A stretch of 64,000 nucleotides of DNA, from contig OZ245043.1 in the NCBI GenBank assembly GCA_965224285.1, forward strand, positions 372,001 to 436,000. Reading direction: 5' to 3'. The stretch comes from JAJCYK01 sp965224285. Lineage in GTDB: Bacteria; Bacteroidota; Bacteroidia; Cytophagales; Cyclobacteriaceae. Position numbers and translations under genes: made by a program. Shown piece after piece: positions 45,635 through 55,174 of this stretch (position 1 is the stretch's first letter; each line of letters starts with the position of its first letter). The notes below the pieces were generated by a model. It made no database searches, was not told the DNA's origin, and saw only the letters and a program-made list of their open reading frames with translations.

Positions 45635-47025
45635 CATCCAGTTTCATACTGGTATTGACATTTTATTTAGGCTGTTTGGTTGTGCTGGCCAGGACCACCA
45701 AACTAAAGAAGAAGAACACCAAGAACTATTTACTAGCGGGTAAGAACACCAGCTTGTTTTTAGGTTTACTAACCACTGCTGCTACCCTGTTTAGTGCCTT
45801 CACTATGATCGGTATGCCGGATTTTTTCCGGCAACATGGTATTGGAGCCTGGATTTTCCTGGCGCTGGCTGATGCCATGATGGTATATCTCCTGGTACGG
45901 TTAGGTCCGATAATGAGGAGCAAAGCCAGGAGCACGGATTACCAAGGAATGGCTGGCTTTATGAGATCCTGCTATAAGTCGAAACTTGCTGGCTATGTCA
46001 CGTTTGTAGGAGCTTTGATCTTTCTAATCCCTTACATCTCCGTTCAGATCAGGGGAGTGTCTTTCTTTTTAGATGCAGCTTTTCCCAATATGCTCAGTTC
46101 CTGGCTTTGGAGTGTGATTATATTGGTAGTGATCTTACTATATAGTGAGACCGGTGGATTAAAGGCTATCATGTATAATGATGCCTTACAGGGCCTGATC
46201 TTGTTTGTGGTGATTTGGATAATCGGATTCAACTGTTTAAGCCATTTTGGTAGCCCGGCAAAAATGTTTGAAGCGGTAAACCAGGTGGAGTCAAAATTGC
46301 TTTCGGTTCCTGGCCCCAAAGGCCTTTTCACTACTCAGTTCTTTATTATTTCGGCAGTATCCATCATGTTACTTCCCTACACGCAGCCACAGATCTCTAC
46401 CAGAATTGTGATCATGAAGAATGTGCGAGCCTTAAAACGGATGGCTATTGGACTGGGGTCTTTTGCCCTGCTGGTAATCCTTCCCACACTATTTATGGGC
46501 ATGTACGGTGCGGTTAATTATCCAGAAATGGATGTTCAGGGGTTTATCGGGCAAGTATTGCTATATGACCAACTGGAAGTGGTCGGAGCATTGGCTTTGA
46601 TCGGACTGATCGCAGCTGCAGTGTCGACTTCAGATTCACAGTTGTTTGCCCTGGGAACCGAACTTCGTTCAATAATAGATATTGAAGATGATAAAGCACT
46701 TAAAATCACTAGGATATTTATTGTTATTCTAACGATTTTAGTGTTGATATTTACTTTGTTAAGTTCTGATCATTTGGTGCTGTTGGCTAGGTTGAGTTTT
46801 AGCGGCACCGCTTTGATGGGCCCATTGATCATTTTGGGTATTTTCGGGGGAAGTAGAGACGGATATCTGTTGGCTATCCTTACCGGGTTAGCCCAGTTGG
46901 CCTTCATCCTGGCAAGCCTGGGCCTGGCGCCAGCTGCCGTTATGGGCTTATCTATGGAGATCTTATTGTTTATAGGGCTAAGTATAACTGCCATAGTGCT
47001 GGCCCTAAAGGATAACTCGACTTAG
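45631..47025 (+). CDS. Sodium:solute symporter (SSS family)
   Basis: A 464-residue inner-membrane transporter with about 13 hydrophobic helices. The N-terminal YLLAGKNTSLFLGLLTTAAT segment, YSETGGLKAIMYNDALQGL in the middle, and ALIGLIAAAVSTSDSQLFAL around the sodium site are SSS signatures. As the last gene of the five-gene GH88 run it probably imports the oligosaccharide or uronate that the other enzymes process. A palindrome 40 bases after its stop may end the operon. Confidence 0.9.
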   Translation: MTSSFILVLTFYLGCLVVLARTTKLKKKNTKNYLLAGKNTSLFLGLLTTAATLFSAFTMIGMPDFFRQHGIGAWIFLALADAMMVYLLVRLGPIMRSKARSTDYQGMAGFMRSCYKSKLAGYVTFVGALIFLIPYISVQIRGVSFFLDAAFPNMLSSWLWSVIILVVILLYSETGGLKAIMYNDALQGLILFVVIWIIGFNCLSHFGSPAKMFEAVNQVESKLLSVPGPKGLFTTQFFIISAVSIMLLPYTQPQISTRIVIMKNVRALKRMAIGLGSFALLVILPTLFMGMYGAVNYPEMDVQGFIGQVLLYDQLEVVGALALIGLIAAAVSTSDSQLFALGTELRSIIDIEDDKALKITRIFIVILTILVLIFTLLSSDHLVLLARLSFSGTALMGPLIILGIFGGSRDGYLLAILTGLAQLAFILASLGLAPAAVMGLSMEILLFIGLSITAIVLALKDNST

Positions 47026-47064
47026 ATCCCCCCGGAATTGAAAGTTAAGAACTTGTTAGCGGTT

Positions 47065-47096
47065 CGGCTTAAGTTACGCCGGCTAAACTTAAGCCG
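47065..47096. terminator. CGGCTTAAGTT palindrome after the symporter gene
   Basis: Perfect 11-base arms CGGCTTAAGTT (47065-47075) and AACTTAAGCCG (47086-47096) flank a 10-base loop that itself contains GCCGGC. It is placed as an operon-end hairpin but lacks a T tract; it is also a member of the dispersed TTAAG palindrome family. Confidence 0.45.
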
Positions 47097-47275
47097 GAGG
47101 TGGTGTGGTCTAAAATAAAAACCCTCGCCTGGATAAAGTTTGCAACTTGAGCCGTTCGCCAATACAGATTTTTCAATTAAAGTAATACCGGGAACCGCAC
47201 CATAGACAGAATGATTTATTATTTTAGCCTTAATGCTATGCTAGCGTCCTGCATTTACAATTAGTTGATTATTTC

Positions 47276-48280
47276 ATGAACAGGAGAAGCTTTATTGAAA
47301 AATTAGCGGCCAGTACCGCTTGGGGACTATTCTCACCAATGGTGTTGTCTTTCAAACCTGCCTCAATAGCAACAGAACATCTAAAATTTGGCATAGTGGC
47401 AGATGTCCATAAGGATTTAATGCCGGATGCAGATGAGCGCTTGTCAAAATTTATCGAGTCAGCTAAAAGGAGGGAGGTTGATTTTATTTTGCAGCTGGGG
47501 GATTTTTGTATGGGACTTGAGCAAAACCGGGAGTTTCTATCAATCTGGGAAAATTTTGCAGGCCCCAGATATCATGTGCTGGGAAATCATGACATGGATA
47601 AAAACTCCAAACAGGAAATGCTGGAATTTTGGAGCATGCCGAAAACCTATTATTCATGGGATGTGAATGGCGTTCATTTTATAGTCCTGGATGCTAATTT
47701 CCTTTACCAGGATGGCAAATACATCGCTTATGATCGCGCTAATTTCTATGTGGACAATCGATACCGCACCTTCGTAGATCCGGATCAAATAGCATGGCTC
47801 CATGAAGATCTGCTGCAAACTGAATTGCCGACCATCGTATTCTCTCATCAAAGTCTCTGGCATTATCAATGGGGTATCAAAAACCGTTTAGCAATCCAAA
47901 AAATACTGGAAGAGCATTCCTCAAAGATCATTTGTTGTTTTAATGGCCATAATCATATAGATTTTCATCATCGTCAAAACCAGATTGATTACATAGAAAT
48001 AAACAGTATGTCCTATCAATGGATGGATGATAAATATCGTAGCACGGATAGATTTCCCGCAGAATATTACCAACGATATAAGTCTTTACCTAATATAGCA
48101 CCCTATCGTGATCCACTATACGCCTTCGCCAGCCTGGATCCCGGTGGTACCTTAACGATCGAAGGCGTTAGAAGTCAATGGATGCCTCCTTCTCCTTACG
48201 ACTTAGGAATGCCCCGGGGCGTCTATGGAAGTGAATTTACCCCCCAGATGTCCGATTATTTGTTGGAATTTAGTGGATGA
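47276..48280 (+). CDS. Metallophosphoesterase with Tat-like signal
   Basis: A 334-residue calcineurin-like phosphoesterase. The N terminus MNRRSFIEKLAAS has the twin-arginine pattern. Metal motifs are in order: DVH near residue 43, LGDF near 77, GNHD near 105, a late FSHQS histidine and GHNHIDFHH near 226. The protein is probably exported and soluble or surface-located. It stands between the symporter and the TRAP operon and might remove phosphate groups from imported substrates, but sequence alone does not show this. Confidence 0.87.
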   Translation: MNRRSFIEKLAASTAWGLFSPMVLSFKPASIATEHLKFGIVADVHKDLMPDADERLSKFIESAKRREVDFILQLGDFCMGLEQNREFLSIWENFAGPRYHVLGNHDMDKNSKQEMLEFWSMPKTYYSWDVNGVHFIVLDANFLYQDGKYIAYDRANFYVDNRYRTFVDPDQIAWLHEDLLQTELPTIVFSHQSLWHYQWGIKNRLAIQKILEEHSSKIICCFNGHNHIDFHHRQNQIDYIEINSMSYQWMDDKYRSTDRFPAEYYQRYKSLPNIAPYRDPLYAFASLDPGGTLTIEGVRSQWMPPSPYDLGMPRGVYGSEFTPQMSDYLLEFSG

Positions 48281-48575
48281 TCTCCAGATATTTCCATAAA
48301 CTTAATTTTCCTCACTTCTCCCGTCACAAATATTTCCGCCCTATCTGTGTAATGACCTGGGTCAGGAAATGCATCTGGGAGAATACCCTAGGGACAAATC
48401 GAGGATAGCTAAAAAATCAGTAGATATTTGTTATTATAATTCTAAAGAATATTTTGGGTTCAAATCCCCCCGCAACATTTTGTGGGAGTAACTATATCTG
48501 ACAACAGAGATTGGGTTGATACACAGGCATGATGATATGATTTTTCATGGCAAACTTTCACATTATTTCAATCAT

Positions 48576-49562
48576 ATGACGACCTGGGGCAAAGTAAGCT
48601 TAACCCTGGTGGCCGCCACTACGCTGCTGATGTCAGGCTGTAATTCCCTATCTGAAAATAAAATTATCAAGCTGGCCCACGGCCTTAATGTGGATCACTC
48701 CGTACATCAGGCCATGGTCAAACTGGGGGAGGACCTAAGCCAGCTCTCAAATGGGAAAATGCAAATTAAAATTTACCCCAATCAGCAGCTTGGAACGGAA
48801 CGGCAATGCCTGGAATTGTTGCAGATTGGAAGTTTGGACATGACCAAAGTTTCATCCGGGGTAATGGAAAACTTTGCCCCCAACATCAAGGTATTCGGGG
48901 TGCCTTTTCTCTTTAAAGATCGATCTCATTCTTTTAGAGTTTTAGACGGACCTATAGGCCAAAGACTATTGGCGGATGGAGAAAAATATCTTTTAAAAGG
49001 ACTTGGCTATTACGACGCGGGCAGCCGCAGTTTTTATACCAAGGAAAGGCCTGTTTCGGCACCGTCAGATTTGCAGGGCATGAAGATCAGAGTGATGGAA
49101 AGTGTGACGGCCATGGATATGGTAAGGGCTATGGGGGGGTCTCCAACCCCTATTTCCTGGGGTGAATTGTACACTTCGCTACAGCAGGGGGTAGTAGATG
49201 GAGCAGAGAATAATCCACCTTCCTTTTATCTTTCAAGACATTATGAGGTGTGTAAGTATTATTCCCTGGATGAGCATACCGTTTTACCAGACATATTATT
49301 AGCCGGGACCCGATTTTGGAATGGGCTCACCGACCAGGAACGAACCTGGCTTCAAACCGCTGTTTTGAATAGTATCAACTATCAAAGAGAGTTATGGGCT
49401 GCCGCGGAGGCAGAGGCGCTGGAAGCCGTGCAACAGGCTGGTGTCGAAATAATAAAACCGGACAAAGCACCCTTTGTGCAGAGTGTAGCGGACATATACC
49501 AACAGTACCAATCTGACCCCGCTATGTGGGAACTGATCCAGCAAATAAAGTCTGTGGAATGA
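48576..49562 (+). CDS. dctP: TRAP transporter substrate-binding protein DctP
   Basis: A 328-residue lipoprotein starting at ATG 48576 (lipobox LLMSGC); in-frame TTG 48516 and ATG 48537 are less likely. DctP features: LAHGLNVDHSVHQAM, MQIKIYPNQQLGTERQCLEL, LDMTKVSSGVMENF, the selectivity segment KIRVMESVTAMDMVRAMGGSPTPISWGELYTSLQQGVVDGAE with its Arg for carboxylate, and a helical tail. Such proteins bind organic or sugar acids. Next to GH88, the likely ligands are uronates or their derivatives. It overlaps dctQ by four bases. Confidence 0.9.
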   Translation: MTTWGKVSLTLVAATTLLMSGCNSLSENKIIKLAHGLNVDHSVHQAMVKLGEDLSQLSNGKMQIKIYPNQQLGTERQCLELLQIGSLDMTKVSSGVMENFAPNIKVFGVPFLFKDRSHSFRVLDGPIGQRLLADGEKYLLKGLGYYDAGSRSFYTKERPVSAPSDLQGMKIRVMESVTAMDMVRAMGGSPTPISWGELYTSLQQGVVDGAENNPPSFYLSRHYEVCKYYSLDEHTVLPDILLAGTRFWNGLTDQERTWLQTAVLNSINYQRELWAAAEAEALEAVQQAGVEIIKPDKAPFVQSVADIYQQYQSDPAMWELIQQIKSVE

Positions 49563-50020
49563 ACCTGAGAGTTAAAGTCGACAGGATAATTGCCGGGGTA
49601 CTGATAGGATTGATGGCAACAATGGTGGTAAACGTGCTATGGCAGGTATTTTCCAGGTATGTAATAGGAACACCAAGCTCATTTACTGACGAATTAGCAC
49701 GTTACCTCATGATATGGTTGGGGATCTTAGGCGCCGCATATGTATCGGGAAAGGAATTGCACATTGCCATTGATATAGTTCAAACCGTGGTAAGCAATAG
49801 GACCAGCGCCGTATTGAAAAACATAATTAGGATTGTTATCATGGCTTTTTCACTGTCGGTGTTGGTTATTGGAGGGTCCAGATTGGTCTACTTGACCTAT
49901 ATATTGGAGCAATACTCACCGGCGCTCCAAATTCCATTGGCTTTAGTCTACCTGGTAATACCTCTAAGTGGTTTATTGATATTATTCTATAAAACCAACG
50001 ACTTAATAAACCGGAAATAG
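49559..50020 (+). CDS. dctQ: TRAP transporter small membrane subunit DctQ
   Basis: A 153-residue four-helix membrane protein. ATG 49559 overlaps the dctP stop (ATGA); the GTG at 49526 would start inside dctP. Characteristic VFSRYVIGTPSSFTDELARY and LGAAYVSGKELHIAIDIV are present. It forms the small subunit that stabilises DctM. Confidence 0.9.
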   Translation: MNLRVKVDRIIAGVLIGLMATMVVNVLWQVFSRYVIGTPSSFTDELARYLMIWLGILGAAYVSGKELHIAIDIVQTVVSNRTSAVLKNIIRIVIMAFSLSVLVIGGSRLVYLTYILEQYSPALQIPLALVYLVIPLSGLLILFYKTNDLINRK

Positions 50021-50021
50021 T

Positions 50022-51317
50022 ATGGAGTACATCCCGGTACTGGTATTGATCCTTAGCTTTTTATGCCTGCTGGCTATTGGCATGCCCGTGGCCTGGAGTA
50101 TTGCCATATCTTCGATATTGACTGCCTTAGTTAACATATCCGCTATGCCGGCCTTTACCACCATTGCACAACGGATAGGCACCGGCCTGGATAGCTTTGC
50201 TTTGTTAGCCATACCTTTTTTCATATTGTCAGGTCAGCTGATGAATAAAGGTGGCATAGCGGACCGGTTGATAGCTTTTGCTAAAACTTTGGTAGGATCT
50301 TTACCTGGAGGCCTGGCAATGATCAATATTATGGCCGCCATGCTTATGGGGGCTATAGCCGGGTCAGCCTTGGCTTCTGCTTCGGCTATGGGCTCCATAT
50401 TAGGGCCAAAAATGGAAAAGGAAGGCTACTCCCGTCCATTTGGCGCCGCAGTTAATATAACCTCCGCTACTACGGGATTAGTAATTCCGCCTAGCAACAT
50501 CTTGATTGTGTTTTCTCTGGCCAGCGGCGGAGTATCCATCGCGGCGCTATTCCTGGCGGGTTACCTCCCGGGCATCATAACCGGAGGTCTACTCATGTTG
50601 GTTTCATACCTGTGGGCCAAGAAGTATAAATATAGGGTAGGAGATAGGCATAGCTTTATGGAGGTCATCCGAACTTTCGTGATGGCTTTTCCCAGCTTGA
50701 TGTTATTGGTGGTGGTTATGGGAGGTATTGTTATGGGAATATTTACCGCAACAGAAGCTTCAGCCATTGCTGTGCTTTACACGCTGATCCTGGGATTCTA
50801 CTATGGTGAAATTAGCTTAAAAGCGCTGCCTCAGATCCTATTGGAATCTTCCGTCACCACTGCCATAGTGATGTTGCTGATCGGAGCATCCATGAGCATG
50901 TCCTGGGTGATGTCGTTTGAAAATATACCGCAGGATATCAGTGCATTTTTATTGAGCTTGAGTAACAATAAAATTGTAATTCTGCTTATCATTAACCTGA
51001 TATTGCTGATAGTGGGGGTGTTTATGGATATGACCCCTGCAGTGCTGATTTTTACCCCTATCTTTCTGCCGGTAGTAACTGAGCTGGGCATTGATCCAGT
51101 GCAATTCGGAATTATTATGGTTTTGAACCTATGTATTGGTCTCTGTACTCCTCCGGTTGGATCGGTATTATTTGTAGGGGTTGGCATCGCCAATACCACG
51201 GTACAAAAGGTGGTAAAACCGCTGATTCCATTGCTAATAGCCATGATCATTGGGTTGTTTCTAGTCACCTATGTGCCCGCTATTAGTCTTTGGTTACCAA
51301 GCCTATTCGATTTTTAG
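50022..51317 (+). CDS. dctM: TRAP transporter large membrane subunit DctM
   Basis: A 431-residue permease with about 12 membrane segments. It has the family GMPVAWSIAISSI, FFILSGQLMNKGGIADRL, GSALASASAMGSILGPKM and late TPPVGSVLFVGVGIA segments. It follows dctQ by one base and with dctP makes a complete sodium-driven TRAP carrier for organic or sugar acids. A short AT-rich gap without a clear hairpin follows. Confidence 0.92.
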   Translation: MEYIPVLVLILSFLCLLAIGMPVAWSIAISSILTALVNISAMPAFTTIAQRIGTGLDSFALLAIPFFILSGQLMNKGGIADRLIAFAKTLVGSLPGGLAMINIMAAMLMGAIAGSALASASAMGSILGPKMEKEGYSRPFGAAVNITSATTGLVIPPSNILIVFSLASGGVSIAALFLAGYLPGIITGGLLMLVSYLWAKKYKYRVGDRHSFMEVIRTFVMAFPSLMLLVVVMGGIVMGIFTATEASAIAVLYTLILGFYYGEISLKALPQILLESSVTTAIVMLLIGASMSMSWVMSFENIPQDISAFLLSLSNNKIVILLIINLILLIVGVFMDMTPAVLIFTPIFLPVVTELGIDPVQFGIIMVLNLCIGLCTPPVGSVLFVGVGIANTTVQKVVKPLIPLLIAMIIGLFLVTYVPAISLWLPSLFDF

Positions 51318-51587
51318 CATTACCATGGAGAACTAATGCGGTCTGGCAAATGATACCATTAGGTAAGACCTGCTTGCACTAGAACCTTGAATAATTTTTA
51401 TAAACAAATAACTTACTGTAGCGACCACTAATTGAGAGGTATAATTAGCAGTACTTTTATGCAGCCGATTATTGGCAATTCTATAACACCATCAATCAAT
51501 TCCATTTCTGAAGTATTAGCAACGGTAGGTAACACAGCCCCTTATTTTATCTTCTAGATTAGTTATATCTTTATTCCATTCGGAGCT

Positions 51588-53108
51588 ATGTTTAAATTAA
51601 TCAAATACCAGATTTATGTTAGGCCTTGGTCGTTGGGGTTGATGCAGATGGTGGTTTTGATTGCTATTAATATCCAGCTCCAGGCCCAGCAGCAGCCACC
51701 GAACATATTACTGATTACCATTGACGATCTCAATCAATGGGTGGGGCATCTTGGGACCCATCCTATGGTAAAGACCCCAAATATTGACTTGCTTGCCTCC
51801 CGTGGAGTATCATTCTCCAATGCCCATGCCCAGGCTCCCTTGTGCAATCCTTCCAGAACCAGTTTTCTAACCGGGCTTCGACCAACAACTACCGGGGTTT
51901 ATGCCTTAGGCCCCTGGTTTCGTTCAATCTCTATTTACCGTGACTGGGTTACGTTACCTCAATACTTTGAAGCTCATGGCTATCATACCATGAGCGCCGG
52001 AAAAGTTTTCCACGATGCATATCCTCCGGAAGAGGACCGGCGTGATGGCCCCGAGTTTACCACCTGGGGCTTTAAAGGTGGTTTTTTCCCCAGACCTGAT
52101 GAGCCGTTGGTTTCCGCTACCGGCCACCCGTTGGTAGACTGGGGAGTGTTTCCCCAGTATGACAGTCTACAGGATGATTGGAAGGTCGCTGAATGGGCTA
52201 TAGAAAACTTGACCGACCGGCCTGATGACCAACCATTCTTTTTATCTGTTGGGTTTCGTCACCCTCACGTGCCCTTGTATGCAGCTCAGCACTGGTTTGA
52301 TTTATATTCTTCAAACTCAGGGTTGTTGCCAAAAGTCCAGCAGAATGATCGGGCCGATATCCCTGAGTTTGCCTGGTACCTGCATTGGAGGCTGCCGGAG
52401 CCGAGGCTGGCCTGGTTAAAAGAACATAGGCAATGGGAATCCAAAGTGCGGGCCTATCTGGCCAGTATTAGTTTTGTCGACATGCTGGTAGGAAGACTGA
52501 TTAAAACGCTGGAAAATGAAGGCTTGACCGATAACACTCTGGTGGTGTTGTTTTCGGACCATGGCTATCACCTGGGGACTAAGGATATAACTGGTAAAAA
52601 TAGTTTATGGCGGGAATCAACTGCGGTACCGCTTATATTTGCCGGGCCTGGAATTGCTCCTGCAGACTCTACCTGTAAAGAGGCCGTGGAGCTATTGGAT
52701 ATCTATCCTACACTGGTAGAGCTAGCCGGGCTACCCCCAAACCACAATCTTGAAGGAGAATCATTACTGTCACTTTTGGTTAACCCTGAGTTATCCAGAT
52801 CCAAACCTGCCCTATGCACCCATGGTCCCGGCAATCACGCGATAATTACGGAAGAATGGCGCTACATACGGTACGCCGATGGTTCTGATGAGCTGTATGA
52901 TCTAGTTGATGATCCACATGAGTGGCACAACCTGGCTCAAAACTCGAAATATGAAAAAGTAATTCAACATCTATCAGCGTATATACCAGCCAGTCAGCCG
53001 CCAGCGTCGGGAAATAATATCAGATTAATTGATTATCGAGATGGAGATGTCTATTGGGAAGGGGATTTGATTAAACCTCAGGATCCGGTGCCTATGCAAT
53101 ATAAGTAG
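51588..53108 (+). CDS. Type I sulfatase, iduronate-2-sulfatase-like
   Basis: A 506-residue secreted sulfatase with CGGAG just upstream of ATG 51588 and a signal peptide ending near QLQAQ. The formylglycine signature is LCNPSRTSFLTGL (Cys type), and metal-ligand motifs ITIDDLN, VLFSDHGYHLG and the basic KDITGKNSLWRE are present. The overall pattern resembles the iduronate-2-sulfatase branch (S1_7 of SulfAtlas, from memory). It needs a formylglycine-generating or anSME enzyme encoded elsewhere. It probably desulfates a uronate-containing glycan near the GH88 and TRAP genes. Confidence 0.88.
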   Translation: MFKLIKYQIYVRPWSLGLMQMVVLIAINIQLQAQQQPPNILLITIDDLNQWVGHLGTHPMVKTPNIDLLASRGVSFSNAHAQAPLCNPSRTSFLTGLRPTTTGVYALGPWFRSISIYRDWVTLPQYFEAHGYHTMSAGKVFHDAYPPEEDRRDGPEFTTWGFKGGFFPRPDEPLVSATGHPLVDWGVFPQYDSLQDDWKVAEWAIENLTDRPDDQPFFLSVGFRHPHVPLYAAQHWFDLYSSNSGLLPKVQQNDRADIPEFAWYLHWRLPEPRLAWLKEHRQWESKVRAYLASISFVDMLVGRLIKTLENEGLTDNTLVVLFSDHGYHLGTKDITGKNSLWRESTAVPLIFAGPGIAPADSTCKEAVELLDIYPTLVELAGLPPNHNLEGESLLSLLVNPELSRSKPALCTHGPGNHAIITEEWRYIRYADGSDELYDLVDDPHEWHNLAQNSKYEKVIQHLSAYIPASQPPASGNNIRLIDYRDGDVYWEGDLIKPQDPVPMQYK

Positions 53109-53111
53109 CTC

Positions 53112-55130
53112 CTATTTATTGGGATAGGCCATTTGCGAAATAACCGAACCCCATCGTGGATCAGTCTTTAAATTTTTCATAAAAATATCCGACTGCGCAT
53201 GCACTAACCCTCCGTCACGGTATTGGTAGGCCAGATCAAGCCATTTAAATGCACTGTCCGCAAGCTGGCGATTGGCATAAATTTGAGCAATTTGGTAAGG
53301 AGCAACTTGAGCATACTTTGATAACAACTGATCCAAGAAATAGTCTGCGGAATCCACTTCTTTGGTGGTAGTAGCTATCAGTTCCCTGGCCTGTAATTCC
53401 AAGATCTGGTAGGGCTCTGATCTGGCTTGTTCTCTTGCAAGAGTATATTTTTGCTGCATCATCAGAATAAGGCTTAATAAAAAGGGGCCTCCAAGGTACT
53501 CTGGATTCATCAGCAGACCCTGACGGGCAGCCTCCTCAGCCAGGGTAAACTGATAGTTGTTGAAGTACCCATATCCTAGATCCAGGAAATTCTTAGCATT
53601 CACAGGGTCTATTTCTACTGCTCTGAGATCCATTTCGATGGCTTTATCAATATCGCCCAGGCAAAAGGCCAGATTACTGGATAGTTTCAAATTATTTAAG
53701 TTATTGGGGTCTGTTACCAATGCCTTTTGCAAATAGGTCTCTGCTTTACTAAAATCTCGGTCAAAATATATGGCGATGCTGGTTAAAGTGCTCCAGGCGC
53801 TTGATGAGGTGCTGTCAATGGAAAGCGCGGCATGTGCATAGGTTCTTGCCGATTCATGGCCTTCGATGGGATCAATGGCTCCGATATTGCTCATTCGATT
53901 GGTCACAACTGCCAGATAAGTCCATGCTGGCGCATAAATAGAATCCAAGCTAAGGGCTTGTTCCAACAGATTTACTGCGGTTTTCATACCCTGTAAATTT
54001 CCCTGCTGCCCTACATGCTTTGCTTGAAGATACAAGGTATAAGCCCTTGGATCTTTAGGTTCCATGGATTGAATGCGACCAACCGCCATAATTTGTAATG
54101 ACAAAGCGTTTTTGACTGAATCAGCTATCTCTTGCTGCACCATGAAGATATCATCCATGGATTTCAACCAGGTTTGTTCCCATACCCTTCGATCCTCCCA
54201 AACATCAATAAGTTCCGTGCTGATACCCACTGAGTCTCCTGAGTTTCTTACATTGCCGTCCAAAATATAACGTACTCCTAATCTCTCGGCAATAGAGGAG
54301 ATGTCTGCCCGATCCTTGAAAGTAAAGGAAGAGGAATGGGAGGTTACTTTCAACTTAGGTTCCTGCGTTAACAGTACGATGACTTCCCGGGCTAATCCCT
54401 CCGCAAAATATTTCTGAGACGAATCTGCAGCAAGGTTATTAAATGGTAAGACTGCAATTGCCGGCTCATTGGAAATCAACTGTGCTGCGTCGACATCGCT
54501 CTTTTCCTTTTGAGTGCTATAAAATATTACCAAAAGAGTGATAACAGTTATCACTGTCAGAGCCCATATGAGGTTAGCGGGCAATTTATTAGGCTCTAAT
54601 TTGCCGGTCAAAGTACCCGGTTTTGGTATAGGCAATCCGGGATTTGACAGGGCTATAACTTCCATTTTATTTGGAATATTCTTGAACCGGTACCAACCCA
54701 TTGAGGTAAATTTGAAGGAAGTAGGGCTTAATAGGGCCTCCTGTAATTCTCTTGAAAGCAACACCGTACCAGGTTGTCCTAATGACTCAATTCGCGAGGC
54801 CACATTTACGGTGTCCCCAAAAACTTTTTGTTGATGATATACTACCGGTCCATAGTGCAATCCCATTCGCAAGGGGATTGAACTTTGTAGTTCCCGTTGT
54901 AATGAAAGGGCACAAGCCAAAGCGTCATCAGGATTATTGAAAACGGATAAGCTACCATCCCCATAGTGTTGCATAACTTGTCCCTGGTACATCGAAACTA
55001 AATGATCCAGAACCTTCTGGTAGCGATTAACCATTTCAATGGCATCTCTTTCTCGTTCACGAATCATTGCCGTGTAATTCTCAATATCTGAGAAAAGAAT
55101 TGCGGCGTTCTGATGCTGATCTAAGGGCAT
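53112..55130 (-). CDS. Class III adenylate/guanylate cyclase fused to FlgO-like and TPR domains
   Basis: A 672-residue protein with AGGGA just upstream of the start. Order: a cytoplasmic class III cyclase domain (about 8-180: ILFSDIENYTAMI with metal Asp, YGDGSLSVF, GLHYGPVV, TVNVASRIESLGQPG), one membrane helix (about 195-215), a FlgO/TolB-like beta domain (about 225-345: PAIAVLPFNNLA, VRYILDGNVRNSGD), and C-terminal TPR repeats (about 370-660). Such fusions recur as receptors or scaffold enzymes in bacteria. Its stop lies 3 bases from the sulfatase stop, so the two genes converge. Confidence 0.85.
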   Translation of the reverse strand: MPLDQHQNAAILFSDIENYTAMIRERERDAIEMVNRYQKVLDHLVSMYQGQVMQHYGDGSLSVFNNPDDALACALSLQRELQSSIPLRMGLHYGPVVYHQQKVFGDTVNVASRIESLGQPGTVLLSRELQEALLSPTSFKFTSMGWYRFKNIPNKMEVIALSNPGLPIPKPGTLTGKLEPNKLPANLIWALTVITVITLLVIFYSTQKEKSDVDAAQLISNEPAIAVLPFNNLAADSSQKYFAEGLAREVIVLLTQEPKLKVTSHSSSFTFKDRADISSIAERLGVRYILDGNVRNSGDSVGISTELIDVWEDRRVWEQTWLKSMDDIFMVQQEIADSVKNALSLQIMAVGRIQSMEPKDPRAYTLYLQAKHVGQQGNLQGMKTAVNLLEQALSLDSIYAPAWTYLAVVTNRMSNIGAIDPIEGHESARTYAHAALSIDSTSSSAWSTLTSIAIYFDRDFSKAETYLQKALVTDPNNLNNLKLSSNLAFCLGDIDKAIEMDLRAVEIDPVNAKNFLDLGYGYFNNYQFTLAEEAARQGLLMNPEYLGGPFLLSLILMMQQKYTLAREQARSEPYQILELQARELIATTTKEVDSADYFLDQLLSKYAQVAPYQIAQIYANRQLADSAFKWLDLAYQYRDGGLVHAQSDIFMKNLKTDPRWGSVISQMAYPNK

Positions 55131-55174
55131 TTCCCTTGGCGAAATAATGGAAGTTTCTACTCCAACTAGATGAT

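Noticed and set aside
48456..48480. tRNA T-arm-like GGGTTCAAATCCC before the TRAP operon
   Set aside because: No matching acceptor, D or anticodon arms upstream; could not fold a tRNA. It might be an att-like remnant, but there is no integrase.
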